NCBI GenBank assembly: GCA_037176845.1
Contig: JAYKXP010000095.1
Location: 62,001 to 126,000 of the forward strand
Reading direction: 5' to 3'
DNA length: 64,000 nucleotides
Source: Paramarasmius palmivorus
Lineage: Eukaryota > Basidiomycota > Agaricomycetes > Agaricales > Marasmiaceae
The notes beneath the pieces are model-generated. The model made no database searches, had not been told where the DNA came from, and saw nothing but the letters and a program-made list of their open reading frames with translations. Below are positions 47,380-57,653 of this stretch, in pieces. The stretch's first letter is position 1. Each line of letters begins with the position of its first letter. The position numbers and the translations under genes were made by a program.

Positions 47380-48060
47380 CTTTGTATCTACGGGACAAGC
47401 CAGCGAATCAACTCTATTCTTCCTTTTGAACTCTCGTCCTTCGGAGGCTTGCCATTTCCATCTCGCGGCCCGGCCAAGTCCTCACAACATTTCAACGATA
47501 TATCTGCAACAGTTTTAGAACCACCGCTAAGAGGTACTGATGCATACTGGTACAGCAGCCTATTAGTGTGTGCAATGTCAATGTAGGTCAGATTCACTTT
47601 CTCGATTGGCGCGGTTAGCCCAGGCTATGTCGATCAATATAATACCAGTACAAACTGGGTCATCAATCTTGCATTGCAATGTAGAAATTTTCCGTCAGAA
47701 AGTCACCCAGTGAAGATTCTTGGATTGCTATCAGAACTCAGTCAAAGGCCAAATGACAAGGGACATAAGCACCTATTTCTCATGCATCCGGGCTCAATAA
47801 ACCCCAATGATTGTGTTGAAAACAAGCTAATATTATTCACCACGGGGCTTATCCCATAGCTGGTAGGCAATCCATTAGCGGTGGTCCAGTACAGACTACA
47901 TTGGAAAGTTACAAGTTAGCGGCGAGTTTGATAAACAGGTGGCCTACGCGCGTCAGTTAAAGATATAGACACAAGCAACGGGAATTTACATCAAAACGTT
48001 CGCTGATACGTCTATTAGAATGTGATATTCATGCAGCCTTGGGGTCTCCAGTGATGTATC
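47380..48060 (-). pseudogene. duplicated fragment of the GH76-like membrane protein gene
   Basis: Collinear with about 34740-35420 in the gene at 33669-35895. Shared minus-strand pieces include TVADISLKC versus TIADISFRC, CATACTGGTACAGCAGCCT versus CATACTTGTACCACAACCT, and GGGGCTTATCCCATAGCTGG versus GGGGCTTATCTTATAACTAG. Both flanks of the gene are absent and stops interrupt the frames, so it is a dead partial copy. Confidence 0.65.
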
Positions 48061-48177
48061 AACCAACGGTAGTAGCCAATGAGCCAGAACACATCCTCAA
48101 TGGCAACATGCGTTACCATAAATGGCAATTCGGTCTAAGGCAAAGGGTATATAGGTAACACCATAAAAAGGGATTTA

Positions 48178-48252
48178 CAAAGGATTGAACACCAGCACCT
48201 ACAGCTTTACGAGAGCTTCCGCCAGCCACACAGACCACTAGGCCATAGCACG
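48178..48252 (-). other. tRNA-like / SINE-head candidate
   Basis: On the minus strand an A-box-like TGGCCTAGTGG is followed about 45 bases later by a B-box-like GTGTTCAATCC, so a Pol III promoter is possible. The acceptor and T stems do not pair, so it is not a functional tRNA gene; a tRNA-derived SINE or a relic fits better. Confidence 0.3.
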
Positions 48253-48429
48253 ATATTTATTAGTGTATGTTCCTTCAATAACACCCCTCGTAAATGTCTA
48301 AAATACACTGAAAAATCACCATTGCTATTTAAGGACACGGAAATACAGAAAATAAATAAATCTACCAAACCAGAACCGATAACCTAAAAAGGAAAATGCG
48401 CACCACCTCGAACGAATGAAAAACACCGG

Positions 48430-51400
48430 TTATAAATGTCCCTCTTTGCCCATATCCTCATCTTCCTCATCCTCACTTTCCTCAAGGTCAAACCAATCCA
48501 TCAAATCATCCTCCTCGTCCTCGTCCTCATCCTCGACATCCTCTGCTCCATCCTCATCTTCGCCGTCCACTCTGATGTCCTCAGCAATAGAATCCTTCGA
48601 CCTGGTAGCATTCGCCTGCTCTCCGCCAATCCCAATTATTCCTGACGTGACCTTGGCAAACTTGTGTCCAAAGCTTGCCTGCAGTCGCCGTTGCATTGAC
48701 GCCTGCGCCAACGCGTACGCCTTCTTTCCCTCAGTTAGCGCCCGTGACTGGGTTCCATCGTCGATGTCTGCAGACTGCACCCACTCCCTTGCTCGCCACG
48801 CCAGATACTCCAGTGTCCTCCGCATCTCCTCTCGCAAAAGTAAAACCTCCTCTCTAGCCCGTAGTTTCCGTGCTCGGCTTTTACACCACTCTGAACGCAA
48901 AATCTCGTTAGCGTTTTCATCAGCACCATCTGCCAAATCAATCGTCCCACCAGCCCACCAGATCCACGAGTGCGATTTCCTTGTTTCCCCTGTCCCATGC
49001 ACCAGTCGATGTTCCTCCGCCAACCGGTCTGGATGTATGAGGTCGTCCGGCATGTGTACTGTGGGCCGAACCACCACCTCTGCCAGCTGAGCACCTTGAC
49101 GCAATGATGCGGTGTCGTTCTTGCTGACAGTCGACCCATCACCCCATCTTTTGGGTTTCGAAGCAAGAAGTTTACAAAACTCTGCTTCCTCCTCCTCCAA
49201 ATCCTCCTCGTCATTCCCTTTCCTTCCAGAACCAATCTTCACCAGAGCCGGATCCTTCATAGCTCGAAGATCTTCATCCTTCAGACACCTCAACGTCGAC
49301 TCCCATTCTCCTTGACCTATCAGCCGCACCAGTGCCGAACGTGCAGCACGGTAGCGATTGGCGTAGCGGTGCACACGATCTACTACCCGATTGATGACTT
49401 CGCGAGCCTTCCCGGATTCACGTTGACCCCGCACGTTGGTGTTCTTGAACAGAGTCATACGACTCTTCACCCGTAAAGTATGGCGAACACCGTCCAAGGA
49501 GTCAAAGCATCGGGCTATCTCGAGCTTTGCCTCTGCGTTGGCCAAATGTGGGACGCAGATACTCGATCCATTCACCTCATTGACATCGGAAGGGAGCCAG
49601 ATCTTCGTAACTTCGGGTTCTACGTCGTACGTGTCCTCTCTTTGGTTCGTGTCGTCCAGGAATTGGGTGAGGCCGGGCATGTATATCGGTGCAAGTTGGC
49701 TATAGGTTGCGAGATGTTTGCGTAACGTGTTGCTTTCCTCTTCAATCTTCCGCATCTGGCGAGGTGTGGGATCCTTCTCTGCAAGAAGTTCAAGCACCTT
49801 ATCCCTGTTAAATTCCCATAGTAAGAAGATGCATTACTCTAGAAACTGAAAAGATACTCACTGTGCATCCCTCAAATCCAGTCCCATTTTCAGAAAACCA
49901 GACGCGGTCACGGAATGGTATTGTGGTTCACCTTGTGAACGCCTCAATTTCTCATCCGTCTCCAGTTCCTTCAGCGCCTTCTCCTCACTCAGAACTATGT
50001 CGACGTTAGTAGATCCCTGAGAACAAAACAAGAAACACTCACATTCCTGGTGGATCCTATAAGGGTTCGGGATGTCTGCCTTGGGAAACGGAGCACTTTC
50101 CCATGAAACGCACATCGCTTCCCACTCCTGCACTAGTGACTCAGGCAGATTTGACGTCAGCCCAGTATGCTCGCTACCCAGACGATCATTGTCCTTGACA
50201 GCCTCGGCATACCTTCGACAGAGCGTAGCACCTAAAAATTCACATTCTCAATCAGATAGAACATCCACCGCTTGAATATGCGCTTACCCATTGCAACGTA
50301 TTTCTCCCAGTTCCATCCCCCGGCCTTGGAATCAATGTTATCCTCTCGAGACCCCGGCCCCATCGTTTTAGTGGCATTGCCGAGGTTATTATGTTCCCCC
50401 CATACGCGTTCACATGATTCGCCATCTGTTTTGCCAGCTCCGGGGATAAAGTTCAGCGAGAATTGTTCATGATCCTCTTGTCGATGTCCAGGCTCATGGA
50501 GTTTTCCAATTCCTGGTGTCGTAAGCAAATTGAAGCGAAGTGAACTCGGCCAATCGTTCGCCACGCGCTCTAAGAGGTGGATAAACCACTGGCAAGCAAT
50601 GTCATATATGACAAGTAGCTGCAGTAGGCCCAGGAAGTCTCTCAATGCCTTCCCAAAAATCCAATCCATGGCCCGGTATCTAGCTGGACATTAGCAAAAA
50701 TTACCACAAACAGAAGGCTTGTACTAACCGTTCGCCCCTATGCAGGTTTCCGAGACGTACAAGCATATCACTGCGACCACACACAACACCACCGACGCCC
50801 GTGTATCGAAGACCTCTCGAAAACTTTGTGTTTTGTTTGGCTAACGCCGCCAATGGAACACATGTACTGATCTGCCATGTTACATTAGTATGGTCATATT
50901 CCTGTACCTAGATACCAGGCTTACCTCATCCCCACTGTCGTTCATCCCACAATACTCCTCGTACGGCTCGCGTGCCACGAAGTACCCCATTCCACTGTTC
51001 AGTGGGGGATCGCGAGAGTGTGATGAAACTTGTTGCTCTTTAAGCCTGAAATTTGCATCGAGGCATAGACAGAGACGATACAGAAATCTTTAACGTATGT
51101 GATCAGCCCCACGTCATGAGCAAAACCTATCGGGAAGACTTACTGACGTGGATCCTGCTCCCAACCCTGCGGCAGGTTCTTACCTGGATGAGGGCAAGAA
51201 GGGCACTGAACGATCAGTTGACCTTCCTGACCTTCAGGTATTCCTCCGGGCTCGTGACCACAGCCACTCCAAATAAGCATCTTCAGGTGGCGCCATTGCC
51301 TGATCATGCGCAGGAGTGGACGATACCGGGATTTAGGGAGATTGAGTCGCGTGTTGTCCGTCAACTTTTCAAGGCCTCGATAGAAATCGTAGGTTGACCC

Positions 51401-52376
51401 TTTCGTCGTGAAAGAGTTCAGATGCAAGGACTCCAGAAACGCGAATGTCGCGACGGTGGTGATGCGTCCATCTATGCAGGTAGCAGGGTATAGCCCTCGG
51501 CGGAGAAGCTGGACATATTGATCACGACGCTTGTGTACGCATCTGCAGAAGAAAAGGTTGACACGATGAATGCCGTTGGTGTGTAGCACCAAGAACTTCG
51601 AATGGCAAGGCTTCTCTGTGGGACAGGCGCTTCCGGAATGGTTAAGTTGAATCTTCAGTCCAAGTTGCTTCAATTCTGTCTTCTCAAAAAATTCCCCAGT
51701 CCATTCCTAATGATGTGTTAGCTCCAAAGGACGAATGAAGAACAGCCACACGCACCTCAATGACATGAAAAGGCAGGCGGCGGTGACGTTTCACGCAGCA
51801 TCTCGTACAGATCATATCTCCTCCGAAACAATCCCTGCATCTGAACTTCGCCTTCCTGTCTTCGCGCGCTACACCACTGGGATCGACTCCGTTACACTCA
51901 GAGCACACCTCTGCATTCAGGTAATCGCCACGTCCCTTTCCTCGAAGCAGCTCGTCGACAAAGGCATCCCGAAATAGAACCTTCCAGTACTTGTTCGGAC
52001 GTTTCTAAAACTACGTCAGATAAGGAGTCCTTTTTTCAGGTAAGTACACACCTACCACACGCCAATTCTTTCGTTTTCTCTTCTTTTTCCCAGTGTTCGA
52101 ATTTCGCCCACCAGACGCGTCTTCGACCCCAGTAGAGATATCCTCCCAATCACCATTCGTGTTCTCTGGCCCAGTCGTCTCCGGTAAAGTGTGAGCAGGC
52201 CAAAACGACGCGAGCTCTGGTAAGCGTGAACGACCTTTCACCGGAGATGTATGCTGAACCTTGGTGGAGCCTGAAGCCAACACAATTTCTTCGCGAGATT
52301 GGACGATGTTGTAGTCGAGCCCAGTTTCGACTCGCTGACGGGACGCTGCAGGTTTTTTGCGCTTTCCAGAATTCAT
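48430..52376 (-). CDS. KDZ (Kyakuja-Dileera-Zisupton) family transposase with CxC2-like zinc cluster
   Basis: A cut-and-paste transposase of the KDZ superfamily common in mushrooms. From ATG 52376 the order is: a basic N-terminus (MNSGKRKKPAASRQRV), YWKVLFRDAFVDELLRGKGR, the cysteine cluster (VCSECNG...FRCRDCFGGDMICTRCCVKRH), SACPTEKPCHSKFLVL, CPSCPHPGKNLPQGW, and then the catalytic core with CLDANFRL (first Asp), VIYDIACQW (second Asp) and GESCERVWGEHN (Glu), followed by GPGSREDNIDSKAGGWNWEK. The last exon (49797-48430) is a 455-residue C-terminal domain ending in a strongly acidic tail. No break was noticed and the gene seems full length. The ends of the mobile element were not found. Downstream short frames on the plus strand are serine-rich shadows of the acidic tail. 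Confidence 0.85.
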
Positions 52377-53147
52377 GAGATGGAGGTAGACAATGAAAAA
52401 TAGAATATTACATAATCACACGCAGATAGCAACATGGACCCTTTGACTGAAGACTATAAACCCGTCCAAAAAAACCTCCAGTGACCCTGATCCAGTATAT
52501 GGGCATTGATTTTCAGCCGGCAGTGACCTCCTTGTACCCCTGCTGTCGGGATAAAGGTCCTCACGCAATCCCTGATGATAGAGTACTGCGCCAGTTAGCG
52601 GGAACCAATACACCACGAAAGGTAAGGCTCACCATCATCTGTTAGAACACGAATTCATCACCTCCCGCACAAACTCCCGGAGCTATATTCTTCGGACGGA
52701 AATCTTGAGACGGTGCTGAATCCCAGACAGACGAGGATAACCAACGCCGGGCTATCAAACAAGGAACGTCAATTGAGAATGCCCTTTGTGGGATATAAAC
52801 TAACCTGTAGAACGGCGAGCGCGTTGAAAGCATAACGTGAGTTACTGGTAACAAACGAAGGAGTGAGTATCTTGTTTCAATTGCTAGCTGCTTTGACTCA
52901 CTGGGCTCAGAGAGCTATATCAGAATCTTGGACCAAGGAGCACTGATAGTCTGATACCTAGCTCAGAATTCACGCATTAGGAATGGTAGGGACAGTATGT
53001 AGAGGGACGAAGGAGAATGAAAGGGTCACCAGAGTGTAGAGCCGATCTAGAGCATGACGCAAAGTTTGACCATGTTTATCAGTAGCCTTTCGGCCTTCAC
53101 CGCTATCAATTCATCACCACTATTCAGTTCTTTGACAAGCGTCGACA
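52377..53147. other. intergenic, probably 5' part of the KDZ element
   Basis: No gene recognised. It lies between the KDZ start and the divergent start of the next gene at 53148, so it must contain promoters for both. Confidence 0.4.
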
Positions 53148-54226
53148 ATGAATGATGAAGAAGACTCCCGAGCTAAGATTAGAGAGGCGCTCAATGGTGC
53201 GTGTCTTGCAAAGATTGTGATCTTTAGTGATCTCATTAAACCATCTAGACATACACTGGCATCATTCACGCGTCGAAACGTTGCTAACTCAGGCGGCTAC
53301 ACATCTGGAGGCCTCGAGAGCTGCTGCTGCTGGGATTGAACAGGCATTCGGTGCGTGCTTTATACTTGTCATTGACAAAATTAAGTGACTTCTATTGGAA
53401 AAAGCACAAGCTCCGGTCCCCGACGACGACGAAGACGAAGACGAAGACGAAGAAACTGATCAACTGATCAGTAACCTTGTTCTTTCCCCGCGCTCAACAG
53501 GTCGCTCCGCGGTTCACACAAGCCCTTCTGTTAGAGATCATTCGCCTCCCCGGGCCACAGCTACCAGCAGTTCCTCTCGCAGTCAAACACATACTACACC
53601 GGCATCGACATCCACGCGTAACCACTCCCAAAGGGCACCCCCTGCATCTTCTTTTCCTCCCAAGCTATCGTCTACCATTCCAAAAACTTCGTCTCAACCT
53701 GGAGAATCTCGATCCCCGCAGAAGAAGTCGAAAAATAGACCCGCTGGTGGGTATGTCGTTCTATTTGGAAAGGGGGGTGTTAGCGGCTATTTTGAGGACT
53801 GGTACGCAGAATATCTGATTTTCTTCTGTGTTTACTGACAACTATACAGGGCTGTGGGTGCTGGCCCGGTGTACATTGGTGCCAAAGGCGCCATTGTTCA
53901 AGGTTACCGGACTTTCGAGGATGCCAAAGCTGCTTGGCGTACCATCGTCGAGTCCGGCCTCATCGCCTATGTCACTGAACCAGCTTATCGAAGTAAATGG
54001 TTCATCATCTGGAGAGGTGCTCTACCAGGGGTGTGCCAAAGGTCTGTCACGCCATAACACTGCCGGTGGTTGCGCTAAACTCATTTATAGGGACAGTCTT
54101 GTGGTCCGGGTGGGCGTCGAGCATCTGGAGCATATTTCCGTCGACGATTTAGGTGTGGCAGATACACAAGAGCAGGCGGAGAGGCTGTATTCTAGGCATT
54201 CCAAGGGTGTACGGCTCAATCTTTGA
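53148..54226 (+). CDS. RNase H1 N-terminal (viroplasmin-like) domain protein, 291 aa
   Basis: Five exons join in frame: 53148-53196, 53249-53350, 53405-53801, 53850-54041, 54091-54226. The N-terminal part is helical and alanine-rich (THLEASRAAAAGIEQAF), then acidic (PDDDEDEDEDEET), then a Ser/Pro/Thr-rich linker. At about residue 170 begins the fold GGYVVLFGKGGVSGYFEDWA, continuing QGYRTFEDAKAAWRTIVESG, which matches the pattern YVVxxGxxxGxYxxW...GYxxxxxAxxAW of RNase H1 N-terminal and caulimovirus viroplasmin domains. In RNase H1 this domain binds RNA/DNA hybrids or dsRNA. No RNase H catalytic domain follows; instead WFIIWRGALPGVC and a short tail occur. Similar isolated domains are frequent in mobile-element-rich mushroom regions. 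It may be host-like or element-borne. Confidence 0.7.
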
Positions 54227-54840
54227 CATAAGGCTGCGGGTACCTTCATGTATATCTTTGCTACAAAATACATTTTATGGCTGTCATATACAAGTATCAA
54301 ATGAATTAGGTGAAAAAGACGCCCATCGGAATAGGCAACGAAGCGCACAGGCGCCCATCTTTATCTCACTTTCCCCAAGCGCCGCCAATGTTTTTCTACC
54401 TCTTTATAAGGCATTTGTCAACCGTGCACGGAGGGAACTTGTTAGATTGAAGTACTAGTATTACTGAAACTAAATATGTCAATAGCGCCCGCATTGAAAC
54501 GGTGAGACCGACCTTTGTTCTTTGATGCAGGCTTCTTGGTTTTGTATTAAGAACTAAGCACCACTATCCAAGATCCTTGATGTCCTCACCTGATATTTGG
54601 TATGGATTTGGTTAGAAACTTCTCTATACTCATTCCACGCTCAGTTTGCATTAATTTCTCCTGCTCATGAAATAGATACGATGTTCTATTCAATGCAGAG
54701 GACTGTTAATTTTGCTCGTCCATCGTGCATAGCCCCTGGCCGGACCGGGAACTAGGTACTTTCTCCTTTGCCTCCTACCATTACGTCCGCCCAAGCCACT
54801 TACTGCACATAACTCTCTCATACAACTATCACCGGAAACA
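54227..54840. other. intergenic, no gene recognised
   Basis: About 600 bp between two plus-strand genes. Nothing definite. Confidence 0.5.
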
Positions 54841-55704
54841 ATGCCTCGAACGAAAATCTATCAGAGCAAGCGAGCGAAACGGGAGGCCGAACGTGCGAAG
54901 TCTGCTCGACACTATCAAAAGTAAGGTCTTTTCCAAACTTTTCGGGAGACTCGTGTGTATTCACCCTCGGCTTTTATTCTCAGGAATAGAGATGTAATTC
55001 TGGCTCGGAAGAGGCAGCGAAGGCAGGAGATACGGAAGGAAAGAGATCAGGAAGAGTATGTCCATCGATAACAGCCCAGACGACTCCAATTGAGCTTGGA
55101 ATTGTTCCCACAGACATGTCCTTCGACATGAGAAGAGAAATAGACGCCTCGCTGACGAGGCAAAAGAGCACCAGCGGGAAGTTAGGGAGGCCCAGGCACC
55201 GACAGATTATGAGTGCGTGTCAAGTGGTACTCACTGAACTCGTATTGATTTACAGTTGACAGGGATGCTGTTCGCCGCTTACGACGACTAGAAAACACCC
55301 TTAACCGAGATCTCCAGCCTTCGGCGTCAAACTATTTGGATCGCGTCTGTCAGAAAGCTCTGCTATGGTATCGTTCATCTCAGGATACCGATTCACCCTT
55401 GGTTTATGAGCAGCTTATTTTCAAAGCAAAGCAAACTACCTTGGACTGTATATCAGCAGATATTCTTCGTCAATTTGGTAGCGGGTTTCAGAAGGAATGG
55501 AATCGCAGTCAGGAGCTGTCGCGCCGCATTTCACGAATAGTCAATTGTTTGGACGGAATAGAGATGGGCATAATGGCGGACGATCTCGAAACCCTGTTCC
55601 TGCAAAATCGGCTTTGCCATCAACGGCAACGATGGCGAGATTGGGTGGACGGCAGGTTTCTTGACAGAGATGTCACTTATGAAGACTTAGACATATATCA
55701 TTAA
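54841..55704 (+). CDS. basic coiled-coil protein, 230 aa, Agaricomycete-specific
   Basis: Four exons join in frame: 54841-54920, 54984-55055, 55114-55212, 55263-55704. The first 95 residues are highly charged and helical (MPRTKIYQSKRAKREAERAK, then ILARKRQRRQEIRKERDQEE), like the KR-rich openings of many mobile-element-linked mushroom proteins that start MPRTK and continue with repeated RK-RYH blocks. The C-terminal 145 residues are a helical domain (LLWYRSSQDTDSPLVYEQLI, then FGSGFQKEWNRSQELSRRIS) with no recognised family. The start is set by the MPRTK opening and the consistent splice phases. Possible DNA binding is only inferred from charge. It lies between two RNase H1-N-type genes. Confidence 0.6.
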
Positions 55705-55949
55705 TTCTCTGTAGTCCGAATACAAGCTGTCAGTACTGGTACTCCTGCTAAAAGGTCGGAGTCATTGCTTGAACCCGGGACCACCCCAAAAAGGTCGTCC
55801 AGCCAAGAGTTGAGACCATCAGACGCATCAGAACGTGAATGCACATCAGAAAATCTCGCTTGAGTTGGCACGTCAAAGAGGAGTACGCATTGATACTATT
55901 TATCCACTGAAACCACTGTATATACATGGAAAATACGCATCAAAGAGAC

Positions 55950-56735
55950 CTAATCCTGCAAATCATCGGCCTGGGATTCAGGCATCAACTGGGAGGACGC
56001 CTCTTCTGCTTCCGACTCATCCTCGTCTGAAAGGTCCACCACCATGGACTCTCCATTGGTAGTCTCCGTGACAACACGGATATGGCGCCCGGGAAGGCGG
56101 CCGTGGTAAGCTTCCGTATACGCGTGATGCGCCAACGGCCAGCTGGGATAGAGATGATAGCAGTTGAATGGCACGCCTACAACGAGGGCGGCAACCTCAG
56201 TGTGCCTGAAAAAATTCAATCCCATGTCCGGAATAGGTAGTATAGCGACTTACCAGTCGTAGAAGATACCAACTCGCGTTCCTCTGAACACCACATAGAA
56301 CTTGCTGTGGAGTTCAGTACCAGGCTGTTGCACTAGAGTTTCCGGAGCGGGAGCACCCGTTGGTGGATTGAAGAGAGTAGCCGTTCCGGTCCCGTTTCCT
56401 GAGTTGGCAATAGGTTGGACTGGAGTGGCTATGGGGACAGCGCCGGTTATGTTGCCAATGACCTCTACCAGGTTGGTAACAGTGGTGGTGAAGCGGTAAC
56501 CTGCCAAATGAAATGTTAGCATTGAGTCATATTAATTGGAGAAGAATTCGCACCGCCAGATTCATGGACCACTGTACGACTCCAAGTGAGGTCTGAGAGA
56601 TAGGATAGTACTCAGAATAGAGACAGAAAAGATTGGGGTGCAGGACTAACTTGGGCCAGAGGATACCGCCGGGGTGCTAGCATCATTGCCGTCTCCTGGG
56701 GAGTGGGAAGTGATGCTTGCAGTGGGCGATTGCAT
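55950..56735 (-). CDS. RNase H1 N-terminal (viroplasmin-like) domain protein, 201 aa
   Basis: Four exons join in frame: 56735-56651, 56571-56554 (only 18 nt), 56500-56254, 56205-55950. After a Ser/Thr-rich start and a Pro/Gly-rich linker, the domain begins KFYVVFRGTRVGIFYDWHTE and continues VAALVVGVPFNCYHLYPSW and PLAHHAYTEAYHGRLP, a clear RNase H1-N/viroplasmin pattern. The end is an acidic tail (LSDEDESEAEEASSQ). As in the gene at 53148, no RNase H catalytic domain follows. The protein could bind RNA/DNA hybrids, by analogy with RNase H1, but this is untested. Just upstream are degenerate tandem repeats (56840-57400). Confidence 0.75.
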
Positions 56736-56839
56736 TGGGAAATTCTGGAGGCGAATGATACAACAATAGTGATAATAAAGCAGGCGAGGAGCCCCGTCGG
56801 ATCCGAAGGGCGATACGTTGCGAATGTGCTCGTTCCAAG

Positions 56840-57400
56840 TAGAATGTCGGAAAAACATTTAGAGGGGGTCGTCTTGCTCAGCAATGTGCCGAAAGGGGAA
56901 GATGCTGGTGGTAGTTCGTGGAGATTGAGGATATCGGGGTGCTTGGAAGTCCTCGTGTCGTGCTACACGTCGGAAAAGGGTCATAACGCATGCGGTTTTG
57001 GGGTCGTGGTGCGTAGTCGGGGTGTTGAATGGGGAAGACACTGGTGGTAATTTGAAGACGTCGGGTGCTGTGAACGCCTCGTGTGAGGCTTTCCATCGGA
57101 AAACGTCGGTTTCGGACGCGTTTCGGGGGTTGATGTGTCTGACTGGCTGAGTGGACAAGGGTCGAATGATGGTACTTGGAAATTTGATCGTCTCATAGGT
57201 TGGGCCAACTTGTGTGGTGTTATCCATCGGAAAAGCTCCGTTCGGCGTTCCGCATGAGATTTGGGGTTACTCTCAGCAGGAGTGATGGATGGGGAACACG
57301 CTGGTGGTAGTCGTTGGAAATTTGCGATAGCAGGGTCTTGGAATGCCTCATGTGTTGCAAGGAGTCGGAAAGAGATGTTGTGGTGAATAGGTTGACCAAT
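56840..57400 (-). repeat. degenerate tandem repeats, about 110-130 bp units
   Basis: On the minus strand four to five diverged units each begin with a TTTTCCGA-like block and contain a (C)ACACGAGGC / ACGACACGAGGA-type block and ATTACCACCAG / CTACCACCAG. Encoded peptides in scattered frames look alike (THEAFQDPAIANFQ, SHEAFTAPDVFKL, RHEDFQAPRYPQS), but the units are no longer in one frame. It may be a decayed repeat-protein exon or a promoter repeat. A short ATG exon (MVRTIR) with a good donor at 57507-57491 suggests a former gene start. Confidence 0.5.
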
Positions 57401-57653
57401 GGGAGTACTCGGATCGTTTTGATATCGATAAGTATCCTGAAAGAACGGTAAGTGTCGTTGGAAATGGTAAGGAACGGTAAGGAAAAGGTGAGGATACTAA
57501 AGCGGACTTACCGAATCGTCCTAACCATCCTTCCCAGTGCTGGATATTCGCACCCCGCAACACTCAGACTTGCACCACGCATCTCTATCCATATTCTTGT
57601 CTCTTTGTGAGCACTGCACCACACAGTTCTTCACACTTCTTCTAATCATCACC

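Noticed and set aside
48416..49090. Serine-rich open frame of 224 codons on the plus strand
   Set aside because: It is the complement of the acidic C-terminal tail and last exon of the KDZ transposase.
53477..53818. Second plus-strand frame rich in Arg, His and Pro
   Set aside because: Out-of-frame reading of the Ser/Pro linker of the RNase H1-N gene; the true frame is fixed by splice phases on both sides.
55748..55812. GGGTTCAAGC, B-box-like, on the minus strand
   Set aside because: No matching A box at a suitable distance and no cloverleaf.
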